A DNA stretch of 64,000 bases from Euglena gracilis (lineage: Eukaryota; Euglenida; Euglenophyceae; Euglenales): the NCBI GenBank assembly GCA_039621445.1, contig CP154954.1:12332716-12396715 (forward strand). The letters run 5' to 3'. The notes beneath the pieces are model-generated. The model was not told the DNA's origin and searched no databases. It was given only the letters and a program-made list of their open reading frames with translations. Of this stretch, positions 22,110 through 31,290 are shown one piece after another (positions within the stretch are counted from its first letter, which is position 1; every line of letters begins with the position of its first letter). Position numbers and translations under genes: made by a program.

Positions 22110-22200
22110 TGGATTCGGTTCGCCCCACCACCGTTTTTACGGCTGGCTGTCTAGTTAGGTCCTACCAGGGAGTTCACGGTGGTGGGGCGAACCGAATCCA
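22110..22200. repeat. 25-bp perfect hairpin in the retroelement 3' region
   Basis: 22110-22134 and 22176-22200 are perfect inverted repeats (outer ends TGGATTCGG and CCGAATCCA) around a 41-base loop. They lie ~205 bp beyond the stop of the endonuclease frame on the minus strand. Non-LTR elements are recognised by their own RT through 3' RNA structure, so this is a plausible recognition hairpin. Confidence 0.75.
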
Positions 22201-22405
22201 CCGACCAGTGGCACAGCCTACTGGATTTGAGTGTTCGAGGGTGCGAGGCTATATACAACGAAGGAGCGTGGGTCGAGTGGTGAGAGCAAGGGCAAAGCCC
22301 AAGCAGAGAGCGATGATGGGTGGAGAGGTGTGAAGTGTGCATGCGCGGTGGTGTTCTCCGGCTTTGTGGCTCCGGAAAGATGGTGCAACGAGGAGCATTT
22401 TCACC

Positions 22406-23850
22406 TTATGAGTTCAAGATCATACGATCTGTGGCTCTTTCGGCCAACCGCAGCTGCCGTGCAACTGCACGGGTCAGGGTGATGGCCAGGTTTTCGGTCA
22501 ATTCCTGAAGTTTTCGTTGTTTGGCTGTTCCAGAATATGAATTGGTCGCGAGGCGTAAGACATCGCGTAGCAGTTTGGAGGCTGCCGGTCCTGTGCAACC
22601 CCAGGGGTTAAATGCAGCCCCGATGTACTCCCACTGGTGGCGGGCGCACCGTTCTTCAGCTTGTGTTCTCTTGTGCATTTCAGCGTCTGGTAAAGTGCGC
22701 TGAACTCGGGTCAAGTTCAGAGGCCACCGTGATGGGGCCAGCGGGTGTTCAATGGTGACATCCACAGCGAGATGCTTCCCTTTGTTCCACCCCAGGAGAA
22801 GGAGATCAGCGTCACGGGTGCCACCCTCGCATCCCTGTTCTTTGCGAAGAGTGATGCCGGAGCGCTGGCACAGGTCAAAAATGGCGTCACGAACACAGTT
22901 GTGCCTTTCTGTTATGCCATTCCTTCTGCAAGCCAGGAGGTGATCGCCAAATGGATCGACTGCCTCAGCACACAGGGGGCACAGGAGCATGTCCGTTGTT
23001 GGGATCAGGGGTAAGCCAGTCCAGAAGCGTAGAAGCAGTCTGTATTCGTCCGGAGCCAGGACGGTATTCACCGACCTGGATGGTAAGACGGTCATCCAAT
23101 TTTGAAGGAAGGCAGAGGATTGGCAACGAAGCCTGGCAATGTCCCGAAGAGGTGCACCCTCCTCCAAAGTTGCCACGCGCACGGCGTGGAAACGTTCGGC
23201 CCACCACGATTGAGTGGAGTGATCTGGGGTGGAACAGGCCAAGGAAGAAGGGTTGGCGATCCAGGAAGCCAATGGTTCGCTGTGTGGGCCCAAAGTGTCA
23301 CGAGCCAGTTTGGCGACGGGGATGGTATCTGGTAGCGGGAGCAAGCGCCAGGGCGGAGGGATATTGAAGCCTGGCGCTCGTTGGGAAAAACCCACGCAAG
23401 CAGCCAAACGGGCAGCTGGTCTTTCCAACTGGGGGTCTGTGATGCCCCACCCTGTCTTATTGCACGGCAAGGTGATTTGTTTCCAATGCAAGGCAGACAG
23501 GGGTGCCCCCACAATGTCACAGGCAGCGCTCCGGATGGAGTCGGAGATCACTTGCACACTGTGAGTCCCGGAGGAAATGTTGGTCTGACGCAGAAGGTGC
23601 GTGACGCGGCAGCCATCCAGACAGTTGCGCAGCAAACAATGTTGGAGTTGAGGATCCGGCAGTTGTTGGAGGCGCGAGATGGTAGCTTGAAATTTTTCGG
23701 ATGCCTTGGCCCACGTGGTGTCAGAAAAGGTGCAGTCACCAGGATAGTCGCAGGGTACCCCTAGGCACAGGATGCCACTGCCCGGTCCCCATGGGGTGAC
23801 CGGGAAGTTTTGTGCAAGGTGGTCGGGAGGCAGGATCTGAAGAGCCGCGG
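22406..23850 (-). pseudogene. retroelement ORF2, C-terminal part: RT thumb, zinc knuckle, restriction-like endonuclease
   Basis: The third frame segment of ORF2 is open from upstream of 23850 to the stop at 22406. Near 22982 it carries a knuckle, CPLCAEAVDPFGDHLLAC. About 70 residues later comes the endonuclease core: RDADLLLLGW, then HLAVDVTIEHPL near 22768, the expected D...(D/E)x(K/T)-type acidic strand pair. In related elements this nuclease nicks the target and primes reverse transcription. The C-terminus is basic (LTRAVARQLRLAERA). The shift from the RT frame lies around 23810-23850. Confidence 0.75.
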
Positions 23851-25450
23851 GTTCGGAGTGGCACATGGTACACCTGGTCCCCACAAGGCACACTTAGAGG
23901 GGTTGAGGTGGAGCCCAACGCTGCCAAGTGCCGTGGCCAGAGAAGCCGTAAAAGGCAGAACATCAATGGCAGGGCCGATGACAGTGCCGTCGTCCAAGTA
24001 CCATGCCTGCCACACCGTGTTGGGCAAATTGGCCGAAGCCTGTTGCAGCGCCTGATGGAGACCCAAGGCAAAGGCAATGGGCCCACATGTGTCCCCTTGA
24101 TGGACACCGGTCCTGCTGTGACACAGCACGTCACCCTGGCACAAAAGTGGGACGTCTTCTCCGTAGGAGAATCGGAGCCAGTTATAAAGGGACGGGCAGA
24201 GGTCCAGGGATGCCTGCAGGAACGCGGATCGATCAATGGTGTTGAAGGCGTTGGAAACGTCGGCCTGGAAAACCACCCAATCGCCATCCACTGGCAGAGA
24301 CGCCAGTGCGGCCTGTACCGCCAACCCGACTGTCTCCGCTCCGTAGCGCACCCCCACTCCCAATTGCTGCGGGAACAGCTGAGACGTTTCCGCTTTGCAC
24401 TGCGGGTGTCGCAACAGCATTTTCCCAATGAAGCGCCGCAGGCAATCCCCCACGGCGATCGGCCGTAGACCGCCATCCTTTTTGGTAAGTGGGATCAGGT
24501 TTGACGTACCAAAGATGATCGAGGCTTTTGCTGGCAGAGAGCCCTCCCAGGCCTTCTGAGCCAAGGACCCCAAGGCTGTGTGCAGCGGGCCTGTCCCGGC
24601 CTCACGGTCCAACAAGTCCCGAAGGTGTTGAGGACGGAGACCAGATGGGCCAGGGGCGCTGCCACGGGGGAAAGAGGCTGCAGCTTCTTGCACAATTGAA
24701 GACCAGATAAAGTCATTAGTCTGTGGCGTATTGCCTGCCCCAGGTAGCGGCAAACTGGCTCGTAATGGAGACCCCTGTGGATGGAGCGAAAGGAGCTTCT
24801 GCATCACTGCTGAATCCCCAGGCGATGCCAGGGGCAAAGAGGTGAGAGCGTCCACGGCCTTGCCGAGGGCCCCTTCTTCAACGAGTCCGCGCACCCGGTC
24901 CATAAGGCCACGTGACACAGAATCAGAAGTAGAGCCAGAGGGGTTGGCGCGGGTGGTGGGCCGCTTTCGCCGTCTGTCAGAGCGAAGCGGATCAAACAAA
25001 GCGGCAAACTCTCCTGCGTGCCACTGTGCCAGTCTCTTTTCCAGGAGGCAATGCAATGTGTGTTGATGGGAAGACGAGGTTTTGGGAGGGGCACCAAGAA
25101 CGAGTTTCGGAAAAATGAACAGGCGGGGTAGAGCTTCCCAGGTTTGGGCTTGGAGAAAGGTCTGAATGGAGGATGCAAGGGCGTCACAAATGGCGTGACG
25201 ACTTGATACTGGGATACGGCGAAGAGTGGGGCAGTTGGTGGAGAGAACCACCTGCAGCTCGGGCTGCAAATCTGGGCACGGGAGAGACAGGGGAGTGCCA
25301 ATCCCGACGGGTTGGTGCGGTGAAGGGGAAGTGGGACGGAGGGGTGTGGAGAAGCGTGGACGGCCGAGGCACCCTGGTGGGGGCATTGGCAACGTTCTCT
25401 TGCCCGTAGCAAGGTCCGACAGACGGCGCAAGTCGTGGTCGCAGTAGCTC
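23830..25450 (-). pseudogene. retroelement ORF2, reverse transcriptase part
   Basis: The middle frame holds all recognisable RT blocks: GPSGLRPQHLRDLL (~24630), GLRPIAVGDCLRRFIGKM (~24450), FQADVSNAFNTID (24231-24271, first catalytic Asp), GVHQGDTCGPIAFALG, and YLDDG (23987-24001, the catalytic pair), then LNPSKCALWGPG. All catalytic residues are intact. It begins after the zinc finger encoded in the preceding frame; that junction is somewhere between 25250 and 25470, where a run of ten G lies (~25461). Confidence 0.85.
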
Positions 25451-28073
25451 GCAGAAATTCGGGGGGGGGGGATCGTCCGGCGGCGACGTGTTGAGAGACG
25501 TGAGATAGGACCTGAGAGCGAGTCATGGTTGTCCGCGAGCGTGGGCAATCTGCAAAGGGGCAGGTGTCATGGGAGGCAAAGGAAAACCCCGGACCAGGGT
25601 CGGACGGTAGGCCGGGATGCAGCGTCGTTGCTGCTGGGGAGGATGGTGCGGGGGACAGGGAGGCCAACGCCATTTCTTGAGACAGACCGGTGTGGGGTAT
25701 AGAGGGTGTGGAGGCTTGTGACTCCCGATTGTGGCGTGTCTTTTTGGCGGAGTCCCGATTGGTGTTGGGCCCCGGATTACTCTCGATGTCGCCGCAGGAG
25801 AGCAGGGCGAAACCTCTGCCAGAGCGCAGAAGGGCAGTTAGGGAGGAAAAGGGTGGCAGCCAGCGTTCCTGAGCGGAGGTGGGGAAGCGGAAGGCGCACC
25901 GAGTGGGCGCCGGACGTGGCGGAACTGTTGCCCGGGATGGTAGTACGGACGAGCAAAACCAAGGCCAATGCCACTCCTTACAAGAGCAGCATTGTATTGG
26001 CGGTGGGAAGCGGGTGTCCCAAAGTGTGTGCTGATGGAAGACGAAAAGGCGTTCCCGGAAGGCCAGCACCGGGGATGAGGTGTGTCGTTGTATCCATTTG
26101 AAAGACTTGTGCCAGTCCACCAGGGATTCAGGGAAAATTGGAGGCTGCGGGAGTGAGGAGGGGGGCAGCGTGAGGGAGGATGGGGAGGGGCACAAGCGTG
26201 ATGATGTGGGAGGCTGGTGGATGAGGAGAATGATGGTTTGCCACCGGGGCGGAGGGAGAGGATGAATACCGAAACGTCGATAAATAGAGACGGGAGGAAG
26301 GAGCATGGAAGCCGATGCCAAGGCAAGGAAGTCATGTCGCGCAGGGTGATCGGAGGGGCAGACAAGGAACAGATGGCCTCCTTCCGTCTGAAGTTTGCGG
26401 AGGACGAGAGGAAGAAGCGAAAACGGAGGGTTGGCCCAAATAGGCTGCGGCCTGCTCCAATCTTGGAGAAATGCGTTCTGGTGTTTATCCCAGAAGGCTG
26501 GGCATTGGCTGTTGTGCGGCGCCGCAAAGGCGTCAATAATAGGGAGAGAAGTAGGTGAGAGCGTGTGGACGGCGACACGAAACCAGCCGGGCTCGAGCAT
26601 GTAGTCATCCGCGAGAGGCAGTCCGGTGTCGGGGGCTCCCGCTGGGAGAAGGGAGGAATTTGGGCGGGTTGGGCCTGCTTGGCTTGAGCGGCCCACTGGT
26701 GGTGGACACGCAGGGGGATGGTACGGCGGTATCAAAAGATACCCCTGCCCTGGCGTGGGAACCACCGGGGTTTTAGCGGAGGGGTGGGCGCCCGGACGAA
26801 TTTGGGCAATATCCGGCAGAGCGGGTTGGTCTTCTGGGCTCACAGAGGCGGAAGGCAGGCTGGTGGGGGGGGTAGACAGGTGTTCCGTGGTGCAGCTAGA
26901 AGTGTGAGCAGAGAGAAGGAGGAGAGTGTTCCGAAGGGACGAGGTCTGTGTTATTTTTTGCAAACAGAGCGTGCAGACGAAAAACCTCCCCTCCGTAGGG
27001 CGGAAGAGAAAGTTGCACCAGCGGCGCAGCCAGATTTGTGCGGCCACAAAATTCCTGCTCCGAGCGTACTTTCTTTTCCGCAGGCAGATGGTCCGAAAAC
27101 GTGCGGATTGGCTGCGCCAATGGCTCAAGTACACCCCTTTGGGTACAGCTGGCTGAGTGGCCGCCCACTGTCGCAATGAAGCGGCGGTGAGGGCAACGCG
27201 CCGGCCGTTGAAGGACATCGCCCCGTAAAGATCCTCCCCCCCATTGGATGAGACATTGCCAGGCGAAAACAAGACCATGGGGGACTGTTCCTGGTCACCT
27301 GATGAGGGACGGTCCGAGAGGGATGGAGGCCCCAGATAGCTTGTGGGGAAGCCATCCGGGTCCCCATCCGCCCCCCCGGGCCCCGAGGCTGAGGGGGCAG
27401 CGCACGGAAGGGGGAGGGGCAGGACAGGGGGCAGGGCAGGCGTTCGCCCGAAGGCCAGGGCTGGGCCAGCAACCGGGGGGAGGGCGGAAGCTTGCACCGA
27501 AAAAACCGTGCAGTCCGCCGAGCCCTGGCCTTCCCACAGCAGTGCCTGCTGCAGGGCCGGGGGAAGGCGCTGCCAAGTCTGTATGGGGATGGGCCCATAC
27601 CGGCTCGGCAGAGCCATCCCAGACCAGCTGCGGGGCACCACCACCTTGATCTGGGGCCCCCCGGCCCCAGGTGTGGTGGAGGAGGGGGGGGGGCAGGGCA
27701 GGAGGGAGGCCAGGGGGGGGAGGGGGCAGCGGAAAACCAGAAAACTGTGGGAGAGGGGGCTGTGGGGGGGTGAGGTCTCCAAAGCCTTTTTTGTGGGTGT
27801 CAACATTTTTGGGAACAGGACCACTGGGAGAGCCAATAGCAGGGGCAAGTATGTATACTGAATTGTGGCTGTCTGAAACATTTGCTGCAGAAACATTTGC
27901 TGCAGAACCCTTCTGTCCAACATTTGTGCACTGAGGATTGGGGCTACCAGAAACATTTGCTGCGGAAACATTTGTTGCAGAAACATTTGCTGCTGAACCC
28001 CTCTGTCCAACATTTGTGCACTGAGGATTGGGGCTGCCAGAAACATTTGCTGCAAAACCCCTTTGTCCAACAT
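25250..28073 (-). pseudogene. retroelement ORF2, N-terminal part: finger, Dam-like domain, 2A, zinc finger
   Basis: A proline-rich start is followed by a CxxC finger (FVCTLCLQK, ~26965). A methylase-fold domain at about 26560-26250 reads IDAFAAPHNSQCPAFWDKH, then FLQDW and IWANPPFSLLPLVLRKL. The NPPF box and preceding D-A-F-A match the N6-adenine methylase-like (Dam) domain known from DIRS and some other retroelements. The 2A peptide (GFALLSCGDIESNPGP) ends at 25767. After it come CPFADCPRS...H...H (~25560) and a CAVC-RCQC cluster. If 2A works, translation would release the Dam-like part from the RT-endonuclease part. Confidence 0.75.
25767..25790 (-). other. 2A ribosome-skipping peptide DIESNPGP
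   Basis: The eight codons read DIESNPGP, preceded by GFALLSCG, which fits the 2A consensus D-(V/I)-E-x-N-P-G-P with a helical hydrophobic lead-in. In the 2A family the bond between the last Gly and Pro is skipped. 2A sequences are established in other non-LTR elements, including trypanosome L1Tc and ingi. Location between two domains suggests separation of two products. Confidence 0.8.
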
Positions 28074-28085
28074 TCAACACTTGTC
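27880..28085 (-). repeat. in-frame tandem repeat, AANVS-rich
   Basis: A ~90-bp unit (peptide NVGQRGSAANVSGSPNPQCT) occurs about 2.5 times, with internal 15-bp AANVS repeats. It lies between the ORF1 coiled coil and the proline-rich part, in the frame open from 28353 to 27295. Repeats of this kind expand by slippage; they may form a flexible linker. Confidence 0.7.
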
Positions 28086-28271
28086 CAACAGTCCTCGATT
28101 TGAAATGCTTCCCAATGAACCCCACCCCAGACACAGGCACAACAGGGGCAAGGGAAGCCACTGGGGGGGCACTGTGACCAGTTTGTGGGGGGGGGGGGCT
28201 GTGTGTCACACTGGGGGGGCCAGATCCCAGCAAATCAGACACAGGGTGGGTGGGAGAGGGGGTGATTGGGC

Positions 28272-28760
28272 TCACAGGGGGGGGGGAAGAACACATTGAA
28301 CCAGGGGTGGGGGCAGATTGGGGGAAGAGGGGGCAGGGGGAGCAACGTGCCAACCAGCCAAAGCTGGAATCTGGTCAATGGGGGGCTGTGACACAGGTGA
28401 AGGGGGGTGGGGGGCTGTTGCTGTAGCAGGGGGCGTCGTTAGGCGGAGCAGTTGTTCTCGAAGTGCAGCCTCCTCAGCTTTTTGTTTCTTCTCCTGTGCC
28501 TTCATTCTGGCTTGCAATTGCTTCAGCTCCACATGTAAATTGAAGATAGTTCGATGTCGTTTGTCAGGCCGCTTGCTTTTGCCCTTCAGCACTGCTCTGG
28601 TCTGCTCCTCTGGCTGCTTTGGAGGGGGCATTGGTACCTCGTTGACACTCTGTACTGAAGCCGGACTGAGGGTAATGTCCATCGGGTCTTCGACATCATC
28701 CACAGTAATCTCATCCGGGATATCTTCAGACCCCACCAGGGGCTTTGCATTGTCCGACAT
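28272..28760 (-). pseudogene. retroelement ORF1-like protein with coiled coil
   Basis: The ATG at 28760-28758 lies only 10 bases after the fossil spliced leader, which decides the start. The 162-residue product has an acidic N-terminus (SEDIPDEITVDDVEDPMD), a basic patch (GKSKRPDKRHR), and a heptad-like helix (VELKQLQARMKAQEKKQ...EEAALREQLLRL). A proline-rich tail then runs into the next frame at a G-run. Coiled coil plus basic patch is typical of ORF1 RNA-binding chaperones of LINE-like elements, but no RRM or CCHC motif is visible. It may originally have been continuous with ORF2. Confidence 0.65.
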
Positions 28761-28770
28761 GATATGCGAA

Positions 28771-28795
28771 CGAAAAAAAATAGACACTCAGAAAG
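28771..28795 (-). other. fossil spliced-leader sequence at the retroelement 5' end
   Basis: Read on the minus strand, the 25 bases are CTTTCTGAGTGTC, TA, eight T, then CG. From memory this equals positions 2-26 of the 26-nt Euglena gracilis leader; only the first base (C here, A in the leader) differs. Leaders are added by trans-splicing to mRNA 5' ends and are not encoded next to genes. The simplest reading is reverse transcription of a mature trans-spliced retroelement RNA. Confidence 0.85.
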
Positions 28796-28829
28796 GTTCA
28801 CCAGGGTTCACATTTAGGATTTGCGTACT

Positions 28830-29140
28830 AAGGGTGTTTCCTAACTTTCATGAACGGAAAATGAAAGGTTTCACAGATTTTATCTTTCTTTCAGAGCAGT
28901 TTTCATGAATTGAACAACCCTAGCCCTGTATATAGCCTTACTCCCCCAAACACTTCAAATCCCGCTGGGGAGACCAACCTAGCCCTAACTAAGTTGGAAA
29001 GTTACGCTGCTGTCATTTGCCAAGTTTCGCGAAGCCTCAACCAACCCCCATGCCCTGAATTGTTTGTTTTGTTTGACATCATCTGCATTTTCTTTTTAAA
29101 AAAAAATACAGATCTCTGACCTTCCACCTCTAGTCCACTT
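28830..29140. other. intergenic DNA beside the retroelement 5' end
   Basis: Target-side flank of the retroelement. No gene or repeat recognised. The first bases outside the leader (GGTTCACCAGGG) have no clear duplicate at the other end. Confidence 0.4.
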
Positions 29141-29182
29141 CATCAATTCTGCCCATGCCCCCCAACATCCAGGGACAACGGG

Positions 29183-29602
29183 ATGCCCCTGTGCCTCCCA
29201 TGTGTGAGCAGCAAAGGCAATGACCTGGGGCTGATGCCGCCAAGGCTCACGCCCCCAGCGAGCCTGGGCGAGTCTCCCTGCTCCCCCCCCCCGAGGGCAG
29301 CTCCGACGCTCCGACGCCCCCAAAGCACAAGCAGGCTGGCCCACACGTCATCGGCGTTTGCGCTGGGCTGTGATCCGAGGGAGTCGCCGCCAAGGATCTC
29401 TCCCTCGGTGAGCCCGGGCGGGCCTGTCCCTCCCCATGGTGCTGCCGCAGTCCCCACTGCCGGCCATTCCCACTTCCCTTCCCCGAGGTGCACCCGCCGT
29501 GTCAGTGCTCCCCCCTCATCCCTAGCACCAGCCCACAGTCGGCCTCACCATCGCCACCTATTCCATCCCTCCCCCATCTTCACCGTCCATAGCGGGGGGT
29601 AG
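29183..29602 (+). CDS. weak candidate coding stretch, Pro/Ser-rich with internal repeat
   Basis: A GC-rich frame of ~140 codons contains two imperfect repeats (LGLMPPRLTPPASLGESPC and LGCDPRESPPRISPSVSPGG). The complementary strand also has a long frame with the same repeat, so strand cannot be settled. GC content and the absence of stops resemble other exons in the window, but no splice sites were convincing. It could equally be a GC-rich tandem repeat. Confidence 0.25.
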   Translation: MPLCLPCVSSKGNDLGLMPPRLTPPASLGESPCSPPPRAAPTLRRPQSTSRLAHTSSAFALGCDPRESPPRISPSVSPGGPVPPHGAAAVPTAGHSHFPSPRCTRRVSAPPSSLAPAHSRPHHRHLFHPSPIFTVHSGG

Positions 29603-29624
29603 ATCTGGCCTGGGGGGGGGGGGG

Positions 29625-29880
29625 GCTAGGGTGCCAACCCTAGGGTCAGCCCACGGTCGCCAAAGGTCGCCAAAGGTCGCCCAAGGTGGCGTCCGGGAGA
29701 CCCCCCTAGTGGGCCGACCCTAGGGTCGCCGGCTTAGGGTCGACTTAGGGTCGGGGGTCGTTAGAGTCGACACCCCTCCCCCCCCCCCCGGTTACCGGAT
29801 CTGGGCGGGGGGGGGGTGGGTGGTAGTGGGCCGACCCTAGGGTCGGCCCACGGTCACGAAAGGTCGCCAAAGTGAGCCAC
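29625..29880. repeat. GGGTCGGCCCAC inverted-repeat cluster, copy 1
   Basis: Repeated CCTAGGGTCGGCCCAC and CGGTCGCCAAAGGTCGCC words form a partly palindromic block. The reverse complement of the same words occurs at 36415-36605 and, in part, at 37205-37260. Confidence 0.65.
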
Positions 29881-30109
29881 AAAAACAACTTACCATGCCC
29901 CCCCATGTAAGACCCCCCCATACCCTTCCAATAAGTTCACTTACAAACTTCATCTCTCTTGATAACATAAACTTGATAAACACATCCTTGTAACTTGAAT
30001 CCCTCTAGATTTCACTTCTCAGACATCTGATGCAAAAAAAAAAAGATTCTTCACCAGGGCACGTTGCGTACCTGTGGAAGAGAAAAATAAGGAATGGCGG
30101 ATTGTTCGC

Positions 30110-30410
30110 GATTTGGTTATAGCGCGGGGTTTATTAACGCGGGGTTTATTAGCGCGCTTCGGCCGTGGAGCGCGCGGTAATACAGCGCGCCTAAAATGGC
30201 CGCGTTTAAGCCCGAGCGGGAATTACCCACCCGCGGTAATTGTCGGTCCCCGGTATAAGACACTCCCCTGGCCGGCCTTCGACCGGCCCTTTGGCCGGGA
30301 CCGACCCCCCCCCCCCCATATAAGACCCCCCCCCCAAAGGTGTAGAAGTGGGGGGTCGGGGGGGGGGGGGGGCGGGGGACGGCCGCCCCCCCCCCGAGAT
30401 TTTGGGAAGA
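30110..30410. repeat. GC hairpin block with CATATAAGACCCC ends
   Basis: Direct repeats CGCGGGGTTTATTA (30122, 30138) and several GCGCGC and GGCCGG dyads lead to CATATAAGACCCCCC. The last word recurs at 34417 and, inverted (GGGGTCTTATG), at ~34462, and is close to ATGTAAGACCCCCC at 29906. Probably pieces of one G/C-tract element family. Confidence 0.45.
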
Positions 30411-30519
30411 AAATTTTTTGAAAAGTGTGTGATTCACTCATCACATTGTTCGTGCTTTTTTCAATTTCTCACTCTGAGAACTCAACTTTTCATTGTACTT
30501 TTGGGTGTTTTGCTGTTGG

Positions 30520-31200
30520 ACATCGCTACCGTCTCGCCGCCCTTAGGGCGGGCAAAGACGTCCTGAACTCATGGCTCGGAAGAGGCGAAAATCTCGGCAA
30601 CAGGAAAACATGCATCTCCAAAGCACTTTTTTTTTCTTCAAGAGCACACAGTTTTTGTTGACAAGTTTGGCTCTTTTTGAGGAAGGTTTTTGGATTACCG
30701 TCAGCCGCCCTTTCGGCGGCAATATATTTTTTTGTTCTGACACAAATCCTAAAACACAAAAAGACGTCACCGTTGTTGGGCGGCTCTCCCAAATTGTGAT
30801 GGATTGGTGGCATAATGTAAAAATGGCTGCCGTTTAGCCGCCCTTCGGGCGGCTTGAAAGCTTCCAAGTTGTGATGGATCGGTGACACAACGTCAAAAAT
30901 TGCCACGATTATTTTTGTTACATTCAACGCCATCTTTTTTTTAAAAAAAGCACTACCGTTATGCCGCCCTTCGGGCGGCTTGAAAGCTTCCAAGCAGACC
31001 TCCATTTAGAATGTATCACCAAAAATTTTTTTTACGTATCGCACGTATCACAGCCTAAAAATTAATGTATCACATATGTATCACCAAATTTTTTTTACTG
31101 TATCACATATATGTATCACCAAATTACTGTATTACTGTATCATATATATGTATATATGTATCACCAAATATATTTTAATGTATCGCATATGTATCACCAA
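30520..31200. repeat. repeat C with four GCCGCC hairpins and ATGTATCACC array
   Basis: Four hairpins of the form GCCGCC-loop-GGCGGC lie at ~30537, 30702, 30836 and 30962. Three have adjacent TACCGT or ACGGTA words, and two are followed by TTGAAAGCTTCCAAG. From 31020 the unit ATGTATCACCAAATTTTTTT repeats several times. Parts of both modules recur at 34110-34340. Confidence 0.7.
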
Positions 31201-31290
31201 TTTTTTTAGATTTTTTACATTTTTACATTGAATGTTTTTCCCCTTTCTGTTCCGCTTTTCATCCTTGTTTCTTTGCCTCTCTGCAGACAA

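Larger units (their letters stand above)
22406..28795 (-). mobile_element. non-LTR retroelement with Dam-like domain, 2A peptide, RT and restriction-like endonuclease
   Basis: On the minus strand the order is: fossil spliced leader (28795-28771), ORF1 with a coiled coil, a proline-rich region with tandem repeats, a CxxC finger, a Dam-like methylase-fold domain, a 2A peptide, a C2H2-like finger, reverse transcriptase with FQADVSNAF and YLDDG, and a C-terminal CCHC knuckle followed by a restriction-like endonuclease. RLE placement after RT marks the R2/CRE/NeSL-type branch of non-LTR elements. Several frame changes, mostly at G/C runs, split the coding region, so this copy is probably inactive. 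The exact 3' end is not defined; a 25-bp hairpin follows the last stop, and no poly(A) or target duplication was recognised. Confidence 0.85.

Noticed and set aside
22160-28815. Target-site duplication of the retroelement (CCAGGGTTCAC versus CCAGGGAGTTCAC)
   Set aside because: The left occurrence (~22165) lies inside the 3' hairpin loop and has a 2-base difference, so it is not a credible flank.
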